Source of the DNA: an uncultured Clostridia bacterium
GTDB lineage: Bacteria; Bacillota; Clostridia; Christensenellales; Borkfalkiaceae
Direction of reading: 5' to 3'
DNA: 32,366 nucleotides
Assembly: GCA_947587085.1 (NCBI GenBank)
Contig: CANPXX010000013.1
Span: 1-32,366, forward strand
Shown: piece after piece, positions 22,480 through 30,485 of the stretch
Numbering within the stretch: position 1 is the stretch's first letter
Layout of the letters: every line of letters starts with the position of its first letter
Program-made: the position numbers and the translations under genes
Notes under the pieces: generated by a model
What the model was told of the DNA's origin: nothing
Databases searched by the model: none
Seen by the model: only the letters and a program-made list of their open reading frames with translations

Positions 22480-24906
22480 ATGGCTAACTTGACCGAGCAG
22501 GAAGCGCAACGCCTGATCGCGGGGAAACTTACGCGCTATTTCGGCGTATTGCCCGCGGAGGCAACGCGCGAACAGGTGTACAAGGCTGTCGTGATGAGCG
22601 TGCGGGACATCATGCTCGAAAAGCGGCAGAAATTCCATGGGAAGATGAAGAGGGCGCGCGCCAAACGCGTGTACTATCTGTGCATGGAATTTTTGATGGG
22701 ACGCTCGCTCAAAAACAGCGTTTACAATCTCGGAATCAAGGATGCGGTCGAGGGTGCGCTGAAAAATTACAACATGAAGTTGGAGGACCTCTATGAGGAG
22801 GAGCCCGACGCGGGGCTCGGAAACGGGGGACTCGGACGCCTTGCGGCTTGCTTCCTCGACGGACTCGCCACACAGAACTATCCCGCGATGGGATTCTCCA
22901 TCTGCTATCAGTACGGACTTTTCAAGCAGAAGATCGTGGACGGCTGGCAGCTCGAACTTCCCGACGTATGGCTCCCCGGCGGGGAGGCATGGCTGACGCA
23001 GCGCACGGACAAACAATTCATCGTGCGCTTCGACGGCGAGCTCGAAGAGAAGTGGACGGACCACGGCATGGAGACGGTCTACCACAACGCGAAGGAAGTG
23101 GAGGCGGTCGCCTATGACATGATGGTATCGGGCGCCTCCTCCGAGGCGGTGAGCGTGCTTCGCCTCTGGCGTTCCCGCGCCGTGCAGAAGTTCGACATGC
23201 AGCTCTTTTCGCAGGGGAATTACGACGCGGTCATGCGCGACGACAGCGACGCACAGCTCATTTCGAAGGTGCTCTATCCCTCGGATAATCACTATGAGGG
23301 CAAGTCGCTCCGCCTCAAACAGCAGTACTTCCTCGTCTCGGCGTCCCTGCAATGTATCGTCTCCGACCATAAGCGGCGGTACGGTTCGCTCGCTTTGCTC
23401 CCGCAGATGGCGGCGATCCACATCAACGACACCCATCCCGCGCTCGCCATTCCCGAGCTCATGCGCATTTTAGTGGACGAGAACTACTTCGATTGGGACG
23501 CGGCTTGGAACATCACGACGGCGACCTGCGCGTACACCAACCATACGGTGCTCGCCGAGGCGTTGGAGACGTGGGCGGAGGACTTGATCGCGCGGCGGTT
23601 GCCCCGCGTGTACGGCATCTTGAAGGAGATCAACCGCAGATTCTGCGAGGATCTCTGGAACAGATTCCCCGGCGATTGGAACAAGATCTCGCGGATGTCC
23701 ATTCTCTCGCACAACACGGTGCGCATGGCGAACCTGTGCGTGGTGGGATCGGCTTCCGTGAACGGCGTTTCCGAGCTCCACAGCCAGATCATCAAGGAGA
23801 GCATCTTCCGCGATTTCTATGACTATACGCCCGAGAAATTCACCAACGTGACGAACGGAATCGCGCACCGCCGCTGGCTCAACCAATCCAATCCCGAGCT
23901 GTGCGAATTGCTCGATGAATGTATCGGGACGGGGTATGCGAAGGACGCCTCCAAGCTGGAAGAGTTCAAGAAGTTCGAAAACGACGCGGGCGTGCTCGCC
24001 CGTCTCGGGGAGATCAAGCGGAAGAAGAAGGAGCAGTTCGCCGCCTATGCCTTAAAGACGCAGGGGCTCATCATCGACCCCGACACGGTGTTCGACGTGC
24101 AGGCGAAGCGGATGCACGAGTACAAGCGCCAGCTTCTCAACGTCCTCCACATCATTTCGGTGTATAACAGTCTGCGCGAAAACCCCGATCTCGACGTATT
24201 GCCCAAGACGTACATCTTCGGCGCGAAAGCCGCGGCGGGATACGATATGGCGAAGCAGATCATGAAGCTCATCTGCTTCCTCGCCGAGGATATCCGCAAG
24301 AATCCCCGCATCCATGAAAAACTCAATGTCGTGTACATGGAGAACTACAACGTCACGATGTCCGAGACGCTGATGCCCGCCTCTGAGATCTCCGAGCAGA
24401 TCTCTCTCGCGGGAAAGGAAGCGAGCGGGACGGGCAACATGAAGTTCATGATCAACGGCGCGCTGACTATCGGGACGCTCGACGGCGCGAACGTGGAGAT
24501 CGCGGAGCGGGTGGGGGACGAGAACATCTTCATCTTCGGGCTCAAAGCGAACGAGGTGCGCGATATCTGGAACAACGGCTATAATTCGAGCGCCTACTAC
24601 AATCAGAATCCCGCGCTCAGGCAGGTGGTGGAATCTCTCATCGTCGGCTTCAACGGCTGTTCGTTCGCGGAGATCGCCAATTACCTCCTGCGCAATGCGC
24701 CCGTCGCCGATCCCTATATGTGCCTCGCCGATTACGAGAGCTATGTGCAGACGCAGAACGCCGTCTCCTCGCTCTACCGCAATGACCGCGCCGCGTGGAA
24801 CAGGAAGTCCCTCCACAATATCGCCTCGGCGGGATACTTCTCCGCCGACAGGAGCATCCGCGACTACGCGAACAATATCTGGCATATCAAGCCTCTGGAA
24901 AAATGA
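22480..24906 (+). CDS. glgP: Glycogen/alpha-glucan phosphorylase (GT35)
   Basis: The 808-aa PLP enzyme releases glucose-1-phosphate from glycogen chain ends. Family blocks are GLGNGGLGRLAACFLDG, HINDTHPALAIPELMR, TNVTNGIAHRRWL and the PLP-lysine segment GTGNMKFMINGALTIGT with K655. Length and blocks are complete. The ribosome site is CGGAGAA, 9-10 nt upstream. Its place between the synthase and a GH13 hydrolase puts synthesis and breakdown in one transcript. Confidence 0.96.
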   Translation: MANLTEQEAQRLIAGKLTRYFGVLPAEATREQVYKAVVMSVRDIMLEKRQKFHGKMKRARAKRVYYLCMEFLMGRSLKNSVYNLGIKDAVEGALKNYNMKLEDLYEEEPDAGLGNGGLGRLAACFLDGLATQNYPAMGFSICYQYGLFKQKIVDGWQLELPDVWLPGGEAWLTQRTDKQFIVRFDGELEEKWTDHGMETVYHNAKEVEAVAYDMMVSGASSEAVSVLRLWRSRAVQKFDMQLFSQGNYDAVMRDDSDAQLISKVLYPSDNHYEGKSLRLKQQYFLVSASLQCIVSDHKRRYGSLALLPQMAAIHINDTHPALAIPELMRILVDENYFDWDAAWNITTATCAYTNHTVLAEALETWAEDLIARRLPRVYGILKEINRRFCEDLWNRFPGDWNKISRMSILSHNTVRMANLCVVGSASVNGVSELHSQIIKESIFRDFYDYTPEKFTNVTNGIAHRRWLNQSNPELCELLDECIGTGYAKDASKLEEFKKFENDAGVLARLGEIKRKKKEQFAAYALKTQGLIIDPDTVFDVQAKRMHEYKRQLLNVLHIISVYNSLRENPDLDVLPKTYIFGAKAAAGYDMAKQIMKLICFLAEDIRKNPRIHEKLNVVYMENYNVTMSETLMPASEISEQISLAGKEASGTGNMKFMINGALTIGTLDGANVEIAERVGDENIFIFGLKANEVRDIWNNGYNSSAYYNQNPALRQVVESLIVGFNGCSFAEIANYLLRNAPVADPYMCLADYESYVQTQNAVSSLYRNDRAAWNRKSLHNIASAGYFSADRSIRDYANNIWHIKPLEK

Positions 24907-24929
24907 CCTGTCGAAGGGTGTAAAAACGC

Positions 24930-26759
24930 ATGAGCTATACCTATCGCCCGCTCGACAGAGCGTGTAAATCGATCGTCGGCGCCATTCCGCGAGGCAGTAC
25001 GCTCGCTTTGAATGTGTATCGCAACGAAGGCGGAGAAGCAGACTTCTCCGCCGACGTTTGTTATCTTGTCCTGTTCCGCGACGGAAAAGAGGAGCATACG
25101 CTCCCCATGCAACGCACGGAATACGGGTGGACGATCAACTTGAAGTTCAATCAGATCGGGCTGTATTTCTATTATTTCAGTTTCGGGAACGGGCGCTATC
25201 TCTCCTGCGGCAGGTTCCGCGAGGGCGTCGTTTCCGAACAGCACGACTGTTGGCAGATCACCGTCTACGACGAGACGTACCGCACGCCCGAATGGTTCAA
25301 GGGCGGCGTGATGTATCAGATCTTCCCCGACCGCTTTTATAAGGCGGGGAGCTATCCCGTCAAGCCCTACCAAATTCTTCGGGACGATTGGGGCGGACAG
25401 CCGAGCTATCGCCCCAACGAGTACGGAAAGGTGCTCAACAACGACTTCTTCGGCGGCAATCTCAACGGCGTCACCGAAAAGCTCGACGTGCTCGCCCGCC
25501 TGCATGTGACCGTCATCTATTTCAATCCCATCTTCGAGGCGTACTCCAATCACCGCTACGACACGGGCGATTATATGCGCATCGACGGCTTGCTCGGAAC
25601 GGAGGAGGACTTGGACCGCCTCGTGGAGGAGGCGCGAAAGAGGGGAATCCGAATCGTGTTGGACGGCGTATTCAACCATACGGGCGACGACAGCCGCTAC
25701 TTCAACAAGTACGGAAGGTATCCCTCCGTCGGCGCCTTCCAATCGCAATCGTCGCCGTATGCGGAATGGTATCATTTCCGCCGCTTCCCCGACAGTTACG
25801 AGAGCTGGTGGGGCATCGAAACGCTTCCCGCGCTCAACGAGGCGTCGCCGACCTATCAGGAGTTCGTGTTCGGCGAAAACGGCGTCATCAAGACGTGGCT
25901 TCGGCACGGCGTCTGCGGCTATCGGCTCGACGTCGCGGACGAGCTCCCCGATTTCTTCCTCAAAAAGCTCAGAACGGCGGTGAAGGAGGAGAACGGAGAG
26001 GCGATCATCATCGGCGAAGTGTGGGAGGACGCCTCCAACAAGATCGCGTACAGCGAGCGCAGACAGTATTTGCAGGGAAACGAGCTCGACAGCGTGATGA
26101 ATTATCCGCTCAAAGACGCGATCATCAATTTTATGCTGTCAGGTTCCACGGTCCAGCTCCGCGAGACGCTTGCGATGCTCATCGACAATTATCCCAAGAC
26201 CACGCTCGACAGCCTCATGAACATCCTCGGCACCCACGATACGCCGCGCATTTTGACGGTGCTCGGCAACAAACCCTGCCGCGACAAGGACGAGATGGCG
26301 ATCACCTCGCTGAGCGAAGAAGAGAAGCGCAAGGCAAAGGAAAAGGTGCGCATGGCGGCAGTCCTGCAATACACGCTGCCCGGCGTTCCGTGCGTGTTCT
26401 ATGGCGACGAGATCGGCATGGAGGGATATATGGATCCGTTCTGCCGCGGCTGTTACGATTGGGACGCGCCCGATTCGGCGCTCAGAGGATTTTACGAAGA
26501 GTTGGGACGTCTGCGCGGCGAGGAGCTCGTTGACATCTTTCGGGAAGGGGAGTATCATGAGGTGTACGCCGACCGCTCCTGCATCGTGTTCGAGCGCAGG
26601 GCGAAATGCGGAAGCGCGTATATCTATTGCAACAATTCCTCGAACGAGTACCGCATCCGCCTCAAAGGCAGCTATCTGGAACACCTTAGCGGGAACGTCT
26701 ATCGCGACCTCCTCGATTTCGGCGCGTTTTCCTATGGAATCTTGACCAAATGCAAATAG
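24930..26759 (+). CDS. GH13 alpha-glucan hydrolase (cyclomaltodextrinase/neopullulanase-like)
   Basis: The 609-aa intracellular protein has no signal peptide. An N-terminal beta domain (about 1-115) precedes a GH13 barrel starting at GGVMYQIFPDRF (125-136). Conserved regions are VLDGVFNHTGDDS, GYRLDVADEL with nucleophile D334, IIGEVWEDA with acid/base E363 and GTHDTPRIL with D437. The MYQIFPDRF opening is typical of cyclomaltodextrinases, neopullulanases and maltogenic amylases. In this operon it takes the place where a GlgX or amylopullulanase debranching enzyme might be expected, so it may trim phosphorylase limit dextrins. The ribosome site (AAGGGTG) is moderate. The exact specificity is not readable. 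Confidence 0.88.
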   Translation: MSYTYRPLDRACKSIVGAIPRGSTLALNVYRNEGGEADFSADVCYLVLFRDGKEEHTLPMQRTEYGWTINLKFNQIGLYFYYFSFGNGRYLSCGRFREGVVSEQHDCWQITVYDETYRTPEWFKGGVMYQIFPDRFYKAGSYPVKPYQILRDDWGGQPSYRPNEYGKVLNNDFFGGNLNGVTEKLDVLARLHVTVIYFNPIFEAYSNHRYDTGDYMRIDGLLGTEEDLDRLVEEARKRGIRIVLDGVFNHTGDDSRYFNKYGRYPSVGAFQSQSSPYAEWYHFRRFPDSYESWWGIETLPALNEASPTYQEFVFGENGVIKTWLRHGVCGYRLDVADELPDFFLKKLRTAVKEENGEAIIIGEVWEDASNKIAYSERRQYLQGNELDSVMNYPLKDAIINFMLSGSTVQLRETLAMLIDNYPKTTLDSLMNILGTHDTPRILTVLGNKPCRDKDEMAITSLSEEEKRKAKEKVRMAAVLQYTLPGVPCVFYGDEIGMEGYMDPFCRGCYDWDAPDSALRGFYEELGRLRGEELVDIFREGEYHEVYADRSCIVFERRAKCGSAYIYCNNSSNEYRIRLKGSYLEHLSGNVYRDLLDFGAFSYGILTKCK

Positions 26760-26775
26760 TATGTCAGACATAATA
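26757..26775 (+). repeat. 19-nt element, copy B (partner at 2862-2880)
   Basis: TAGTATGTCAGACATAATA begins on the stop codon of the GH13 gene. Its core TATGTC-A-GACATA is a perfect palindrome. It differs from copy A at two positions, and the similarity continues weakly into the preceding TGC(G)AA. Confidence 0.5.
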
Positions 26776-27001
26776 TTTCGCACGAATGTTAGCGTTTCGT
26801 CCACGCAGACGGGCGAACGTTTGACCGCCCAAAAGGATCTCCCTGCGTTTGAGACCCTTTTTTTCTTGCCGTACGATATGCGCCGACCGAACATCTGAAC
26901 GGAAAACGATACAAACGACCGCCTTATGGCAGCATGATAAAGAATGTGTTTCGGAGCAAAAAGGCGCGAAAGAAAGCCCTTTCCCCCTATTTTACCCCCT
27001 T
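26776..27001. other. Non-coding spacer between the glycogen operon and the recombinase
   Basis: The gap from 26760 to 27161 (402 nt) has no credible gene. Apart from the terminator, the repeats and the promoter listed separately, I see only mixed-composition sequence, with a C/T-rich run near 26980-27000. No tRNA or small RNA was recognised. Confidence 0.5.
26831..26864 (+). terminator. Terminator of the glycogen operon
   Basis: AAAAGGATCTC (26831-26841) pairs with GAGACCCTTTT (26851-26861), one A-C mismatch, 9-nt loop, followed by a run of T residues ending at 26864. Confidence 0.8.
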
Positions 27002-27033
27002 ACTATTCGTAAAACTGAGGTTTTGCGAATAGT
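27002..27033 (+). repeat. 32-nt palindrome upstream of the recombinase gene
   Basis: ACTATTCGTAAAAC (27002-27015) and GTTTTGCGAATAGT (27020-27033) are complementary over 14 positions with one G-T pair and a 4-nt centre TGAG. There is no T-tract, so a terminator is unlikely. The left arm recurs as a direct repeat at 27112-27128. Confidence 0.65.
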
Positions 27034-27111
27034 TTGATGTGTTGCAGTGCGTCGTTTTTTCCTCTGCCCCATGGGGGTCGCGGCGCGGACGCGAAAAAAA
27101 TGTCCTCTTTA

Positions 27112-27128
27112 ACTCTTCGTAAAATTGA
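27112..27128 (+). repeat. Direct repeat of the palindrome arm, overlapping the -35
   Basis: ACTCTTCGTAAAATTGA matches ACTATTCGTAAAACTGA at 27002-27018 in 15 of 17 positions and overlaps the TTGACA of the recombinase promoter. It could be a binding site for the recombinase or another regulator. Confidence 0.6.
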
Positions 27129-27153
27129 CATCCTTCTACGACTGTGCTATAAT
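27125..27153 (+). promoter_or_regulatory. Promoter of the recombinase-hflX pair
   Basis: Consensus TTGACA (27125-27130) and TATAAT (27148-27153) are 17 nt apart. The predicted transcription start (27159-27162) falls on or next to the ATG at 27162. Confidence 0.9.
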
Positions 27154-27161
27154 TGATCGCG

Positions 27162-28229
27162 ATGAAACGCAACGACAACTACTATCAGGAACGCAACTTA
27201 AAGAATCTCGATAAGATCGACGAGATGCTCGGCGAGCTCCCCTATTTTTGCGAGGATTTTTTCCGCGGCGTGCAGACGCGCACGAGTCCCCTCACGCGCC
27301 TCAATTACGCCTACGATCTCCGCATCTTCTTCGATTTCCTCACCAAGAAGAAATTCCGCGGCAAGGAAGTCCGCGACCTCACGCTCGAGGACCTCGAGCA
27401 GGTCACTGATACCGACATCGAGATCTTCCTCTCCTACCTCTCCAACTATCGCGTGAGCTGGCGTTCGGACGTCCTCTCCTGCGACGAGCGCGCCAAGGCG
27501 CGCAAGCTCTCCACGGTGCGCGCCCTCTTCCGCTACTTCTTCAACAAGGGGCTCATCGAGGTCAACCAAGTCGCCAAGGTCTCCACGCCCAAGCTCCATG
27601 AGAAGGAGATCATCCGCCTCGAAAGCGACGAGGTCTCCTCCCTTCTCGACACGGCGGAGCTCGGGCGCGGGCTCTCCCCGCACATGGAAGGCTACCACGA
27701 AAAGACGAAGATCCGCGATTGCGCCATCCTCACCCTCTTCCTCGGCACGGGCATCCGTATTTCGGAGCTCGTGGGGCTCAACAACGACAGCATCGATTTT
27801 ACCAACAATTCGTTCGTCGTCACGCGGAAGGGCGGGAACAAGCAGATTTTGTACTTTTCCGAGGAGGTGGGCGACGCGCTCGCCGCCTATTTGGCGCAAA
27901 AGGAGGAGGACGGACGCATCCCGCAGGGCGAGAATGCCCTCTTCCTCTCCATGCAGTACCGCCGCCTGACCGTCCGCGCCGTGGAGAATCTCGTCAAGAA
28001 ATACGCGCGGATCGTCTCCCCTCTCAAAAAGATCACGCCGCACAAGCTCCGTTCCACCTACGGCACCGCCCTCTACCGCGAGACGGGCGACATCTACATC
28101 GTCGCCGACGTGCTCGGGCACAAGGACGTGAACACCACCCGCCGCCACTATGCCGCCATCACCGAGGACAAGCGGCGCGCCGTGGCGGGCAAAGTGCGTC
28201 TGCACCGCGATGAGGACGACGAAGAATGA
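27162..28229 (+). CDS. Tyrosine recombinase (XerC/XerD-like integrase)
   Basis: The 355-aa site-specific recombinase has an N-terminal SAM-like core-binding domain (TRLNYAYDLRIFFDFL) and a full catalytic domain: R199 in GTGIRISELVG, beta-hairpin RKGGNKQ with the probable Lys, H294 and R297 in HKLRSTYG, H320 in LGHKDVNTT and the nucleophile Y330 in RRHYA. It is similar in layout to chromosomal Xer-type recombinases of Clostridia, so chromosome dimer resolution is possible, as is a role at a local element. ATG 27162 has no Shine-Dalgarno and lies about 9 nt after the -10, so the mRNA is probably leaderless; the in-frame TTG at 27153 lies in the -10 itself. It overlaps hflX by ATGA. Confidence 0.9.
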   Translation: MKRNDNYYQERNLKNLDKIDEMLGELPYFCEDFFRGVQTRTSPLTRLNYAYDLRIFFDFLTKKKFRGKEVRDLTLEDLEQVTDTDIEIFLSYLSNYRVSWRSDVLSCDERAKARKLSTVRALFRYFFNKGLIEVNQVAKVSTPKLHEKEIIRLESDEVSSLLDTAELGRGLSPHMEGYHEKTKIRDCAILTLFLGTGIRISELVGLNNDSIDFTNNSFVVTRKGGNKQILYFSEEVGDALAAYLAQKEEDGRIPQGENALFLSMQYRRLTVRAVENLVKKYARIVSPLKKITPHKLRSTYGTALYRETGDIYIVADVLGHKDVNTTRRHYAAITEDKRRAVAGKVRLHRDEDDEE

Positions 28230-29425
28230 GCGAGACCGTCTATGTCATCCAACCGATATTCGGAGCGGAGAGCGAAGTGCTCCACGACGAGATCGTGTCC
28301 CTCATCGACAGCGCGGGCGCGAGCTATGCGGGCACCATCCGCCAGAACATCCGCGAGATCGATCCCGCAACCTACATCGGGAAAGGGAAATTGGAGGAGC
28401 TGAACGAGCGGCTCGAGGGCGTCGAGGCGACCGTGCTCTTCAACGGCGAGCTCTCCCCTTCCCAGACGCTCAACATCTCCGCCGCGCTCGGGCACCGCAA
28501 GGTCATCGACCGCACCACCCTCATCCTCGACATCTTCGCCCTGCGCGCCGTGAGCAGCGAAGGCAAGATTCAGGTGGAGCTCGCACAGCTCAAATATCTC
28601 TATCCCCGTCTGCGCGGCAGGGGCGCGGAACTCTCCCGTCTCGGGGGCGGCATCGGGACGCGCGGTCCCGGCGAGAGCCAATTGGAGACAGACCGCCGCC
28701 ACATCCGCACGCGCATCCATGCGCTCGAAGAACGCCTCAAAGTGACGGAACGGCGCAGGGCGCTCCAGATCGGGCGCAGGGAAAAGGACCGCGTGCGCAC
28801 AATCGCGCTCGTCGGCTACACCAACACGGGGAAGTCCACCCTCCTCAATGCCATGACGGGGGCGGACGTCCTCGTAAAGGACGCCCTCTTCGCGACCCTC
28901 GACCCCACCGCGCGCGCCTTCGAGATCGACGGCGTCCCCTTCCTCATGGTGGATACAGTCGGATTTTTGCAGAGCCTTCCCCACCACCTCATCGAGGCGT
29001 TCAAGTCCACCTTGGAGAGCGCCCTGCATTGCGACCTTGCGCTCGTCGTGTGCGACGCCACGGGCGATTACGCGTTACAGGAAAAGACGACGCTCGACAC
29101 ATTGCGCGATCTCGGCTTCTCCTCCCCCTATCTCGTCGTGATGAACAAGTGCGACGCCTCCGCCGAACGCTTCCCGCATGACTGCGTGTGCATCTCGGCA
29201 AAGTACGGGCGCGGTCTCGACGAGCTCAAACGTCGGATCTTCCAAGCGCTCGATGGAGACTTCGTCCACGCGGAGCTCTTCATCCCCTATGACGGGATGG
29301 CGGAATACGCCGCCCTTCGTCCCCTCCTCACCGAACAAAGCGTGGAGTACGGCGAACGAGGTGCCGCCGTCCGCGCCGTGATTCCCGTGGAGAGCGCCGC
29401 CCGCTTCAAAAAATTTTTGCAATAG
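28226..29425 (+). CDS. hflX: GTPase HflX
   Basis: The 399-aa ribosome-associated GTPase splits stalled or hibernating 70S ribosomes, for example after heat or antibiotic stress. The N-terminal HflX domain is followed by the glycine-rich linker LGGGIGTRGPGE (139-150). The G domain has G1 GYTNTGKST (197-205), G3 DTVGF (243-247) and G4 NKCD (307-310), with a short C-terminal domain. It starts in the stop codon of the recombinase gene and probably depends on its promoter and on translational coupling. Confidence 0.94.
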   Translation: MSETVYVIQPIFGAESEVLHDEIVSLIDSAGASYAGTIRQNIREIDPATYIGKGKLEELNERLEGVEATVLFNGELSPSQTLNISAALGHRKVIDRTTLILDIFALRAVSSEGKIQVELAQLKYLYPRLRGRGAELSRLGGGIGTRGPGESQLETDRRHIRTRIHALEERLKVTERRRALQIGRREKDRVRTIALVGYTNTGKSTLLNAMTGADVLVKDALFATLDPTARAFEIDGVPFLMVDTVGFLQSLPHHLIEAFKSTLESALHCDLALVVCDATGDYALQEKTTLDTLRDLGFSSPYLVVMNKCDASAERFPHDCVCISAKYGRGLDELKRRIFQALDGDFVHAELFIPYDGMAEYAALRPLLTEQSVEYGERGAAVRAVIPVESAARFKKFLQ

Positions 29426-29426
29426 A

Positions 29427-29450
29427 AACGCCGCCCGTACGGGCGGCGTT
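29427..29450 (-). terminator. Hairpin between hflX and the Cys-rich gene
   Basis: AACGCCGCCC (29427-29436) pairs perfectly with GGGCGGCGTT (29441-29450) around GTAC. On the minus strand it is followed by TTTCTATT, on the plus strand by no T-run, so it serves the minus-strand gene best and may also stop hflX transcripts. Confidence 0.7.
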
Positions 29451-29453
29451 CCG

Positions 29454-29636
29454 TCACTTCCACGCATTCGGATCGGTGATGATCTTGTCGATCTTGATGG
29501 TCGCAACGTCTTTGATATCCAGACACTTTCCGCAGTTGTCGCAGATCTTGTTGGGATCGAGGTCGCAGACCTCGCATTCGAGACACCCGTCGCATACCTT
29601 CGTATCGTCGAGTTCGCACATTCCGCCTTCGTTCAT
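29454..29636 (-). CDS. Small Cys-rich protein, 60 aa, function unknown
   Basis: The protein has eight cysteines in 60 residues. Four are spaced CX2CX2CX2C (C15, C18, C21, C24, in VCDGCLECEVC) and three CX2CX2C (C32, C35, C38, in ICDNCGKC), plus C7. Asp and Lys fill the gaps, and the tail (DVATIKIDKIITDPNAWK) lacks Cys. It may bind a metal or an iron-sulfur cluster; similar short proteins occur in Clostridia as hypotheticals, from memory. ATG 29636 is chosen because GAGG lies 8 nt upstream and a consensus promoter is 28 nt away; the in-frame upstream reading would run past that promoter. It diverges from lexA. Confidence 0.7.
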   Translation of the reverse strand: MNEGGMCELDDTKVCDGCLECEVCDLDPNKICDNCGKCLDIKDVATIKIDKIITDPNAWK

Positions 29637-29663
29637 CTTGATCGCCTCGTTTGGATTTCCCCC

Positions 29664-29692
29664 ATTGTAACAGGAAGCCGCCCGTTTGTCAA
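29664..29692 (-). promoter_or_regulatory. Promoter of the Cys-rich gene
   Basis: On the minus strand TTGACA (29692-29687) and TACAAT (29669-29664) are 17 nt apart. The leader would be about 20 nt. Confidence 0.8.
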
Positions 29693-29757
29693 CCCACGCG
29701 CGAACATTCCCGCAAACATCTTTTGAAAAAATTCCCAAAAAATTTTGCAAAAAGATA

Positions 29758-29770
29758 GAACAAATGTTTG
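29758..29770 (+). promoter_or_regulatory. LexA (SOS) box upstream of lexA
   Basis: GAACAAATGTTTG fits the Gram-positive LexA consensus CGAACRNRYGTTYG except for the first C. It overlaps the -35 of the lexA promoter, so LexA would repress itself. Confidence 0.75.
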
Positions 29771-29796
29771 CAATATTGCTATGGATGTGCTATACT
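29768..29796 (+). promoter_or_regulatory. Promoter of lexA
   Basis: TTGCAA (29768-29773) and TATACT (29791-29796) are 17 nt apart. The leader would be only about 10 nt, beginning close to the ribosome site GGAGGT (29803-29808). Confidence 0.75.
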
Positions 29797-29813
29797 GTAT
29801 TCGGAGGTAGGAT

Positions 29814-30470
29814 ATGCTGAAAGAGAGTAAGCTGATGGAAGTGCTCGGGTATATCAATTCGTATATCGAGGACAACGGATTTCCCCCCACCGTGCGGGAC
29901 ATGTGCCGAGACCTCGGCATCAAGTCCACCGCCACCGCGTACGACTATGTGAACCGCCTGAAAGAGAAGGGTTTCCTGGAGAAGGCGGAAAACAAGAAGC
30001 GCGCCGTTGCGGTGCGGAGCGAAGGGACGACGCGCGTCCCCCTCGTCGGTACGGTCACGGCTGGTCAACCCATTCTCGCCGTGGAGAATTTCGAGGGATA
30101 TTACCCCCTCCCCGCCTCCGAATTCCGCGGGGACGACCTGTTTTTGTTGCGCGTCTCGGGAGACAGTATGATCGAGGCGGGCATCCTCGACGGGGATAAG
30201 ATCGTCGTCAAGAAGCAGGAGACCGCCGAGAACGGGGAGATCGTGGTCGCGCTCTTCAACGGCGACGGCACCGAGCAGGGCGCCACGGTAAAGCGGTATT
30301 TCCGCCGCGACGGGAAGGTCATTCTGCATCCCGAAAACAGCCGCCTCTCCGACTTCGTATTGGATTCCGACAGCGAGGCGATGATCGTCGGGAAAGTGAT
30401 CGGGCTCATCCGCTCCTACGACGGCTTGCAAAAGACGATCACCGATTTCGGCAAGAGAACATTGAACTGA
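29814..30470 (+). CDS. lexA: SOS repressor LexA
   Basis: The 218-aa repressor cleaves itself when RecA is activated. The N-terminal winged helix (FPPTVRDMCRDLGIKSTATA, residues 23-42) binds SOS boxes. The cleavage site is A83-G84 in VTAGQP. The peptidase dyad is S118 (GDSMIEAGI) and K160 (ATVKRYF). All functional residues are present. A LexA box overlaps its own promoter. No other SOS gene is adjacent. Confidence 0.95.
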   Translation: MLKESKLMEVLGYINSYIEDNGFPPTVRDMCRDLGIKSTATAYDYVNRLKEKGFLEKAENKKRAVAVRSEGTTRVPLVGTVTAGQPILAVENFEGYYPLPASEFRGDDLFLLRVSGDSMIEAGILDGDKIVVKKQETAENGEIVVALFNGDGTEQGATVKRYFRRDGKVILHPENSRLSDFVLDSDSEAMIVGKVIGLIRSYDGLQKTITDFGKRTLN

Positions 30471-30485
30471 ACAGAGCCATTCATG

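Noticed and set aside
21583-23436. Open frame of 617 codons on the minus strand across glgA and glgP
   Set aside because: It spans the junction of two clear plus-strand genes and has no recognisable domain.
27002-27033. Palindrome as a transcription terminator
   Set aside because: There is no T-tract on either side, and the glycogen operon already has a good terminator at 26831-26864.
27002-27033. Palindrome as a classical dif site
   Set aside because: The 4-nt centre and the arm sequence do not match the usual 11-6-11 XerC/XerD site, so only a general recombinase-related site is proposed.
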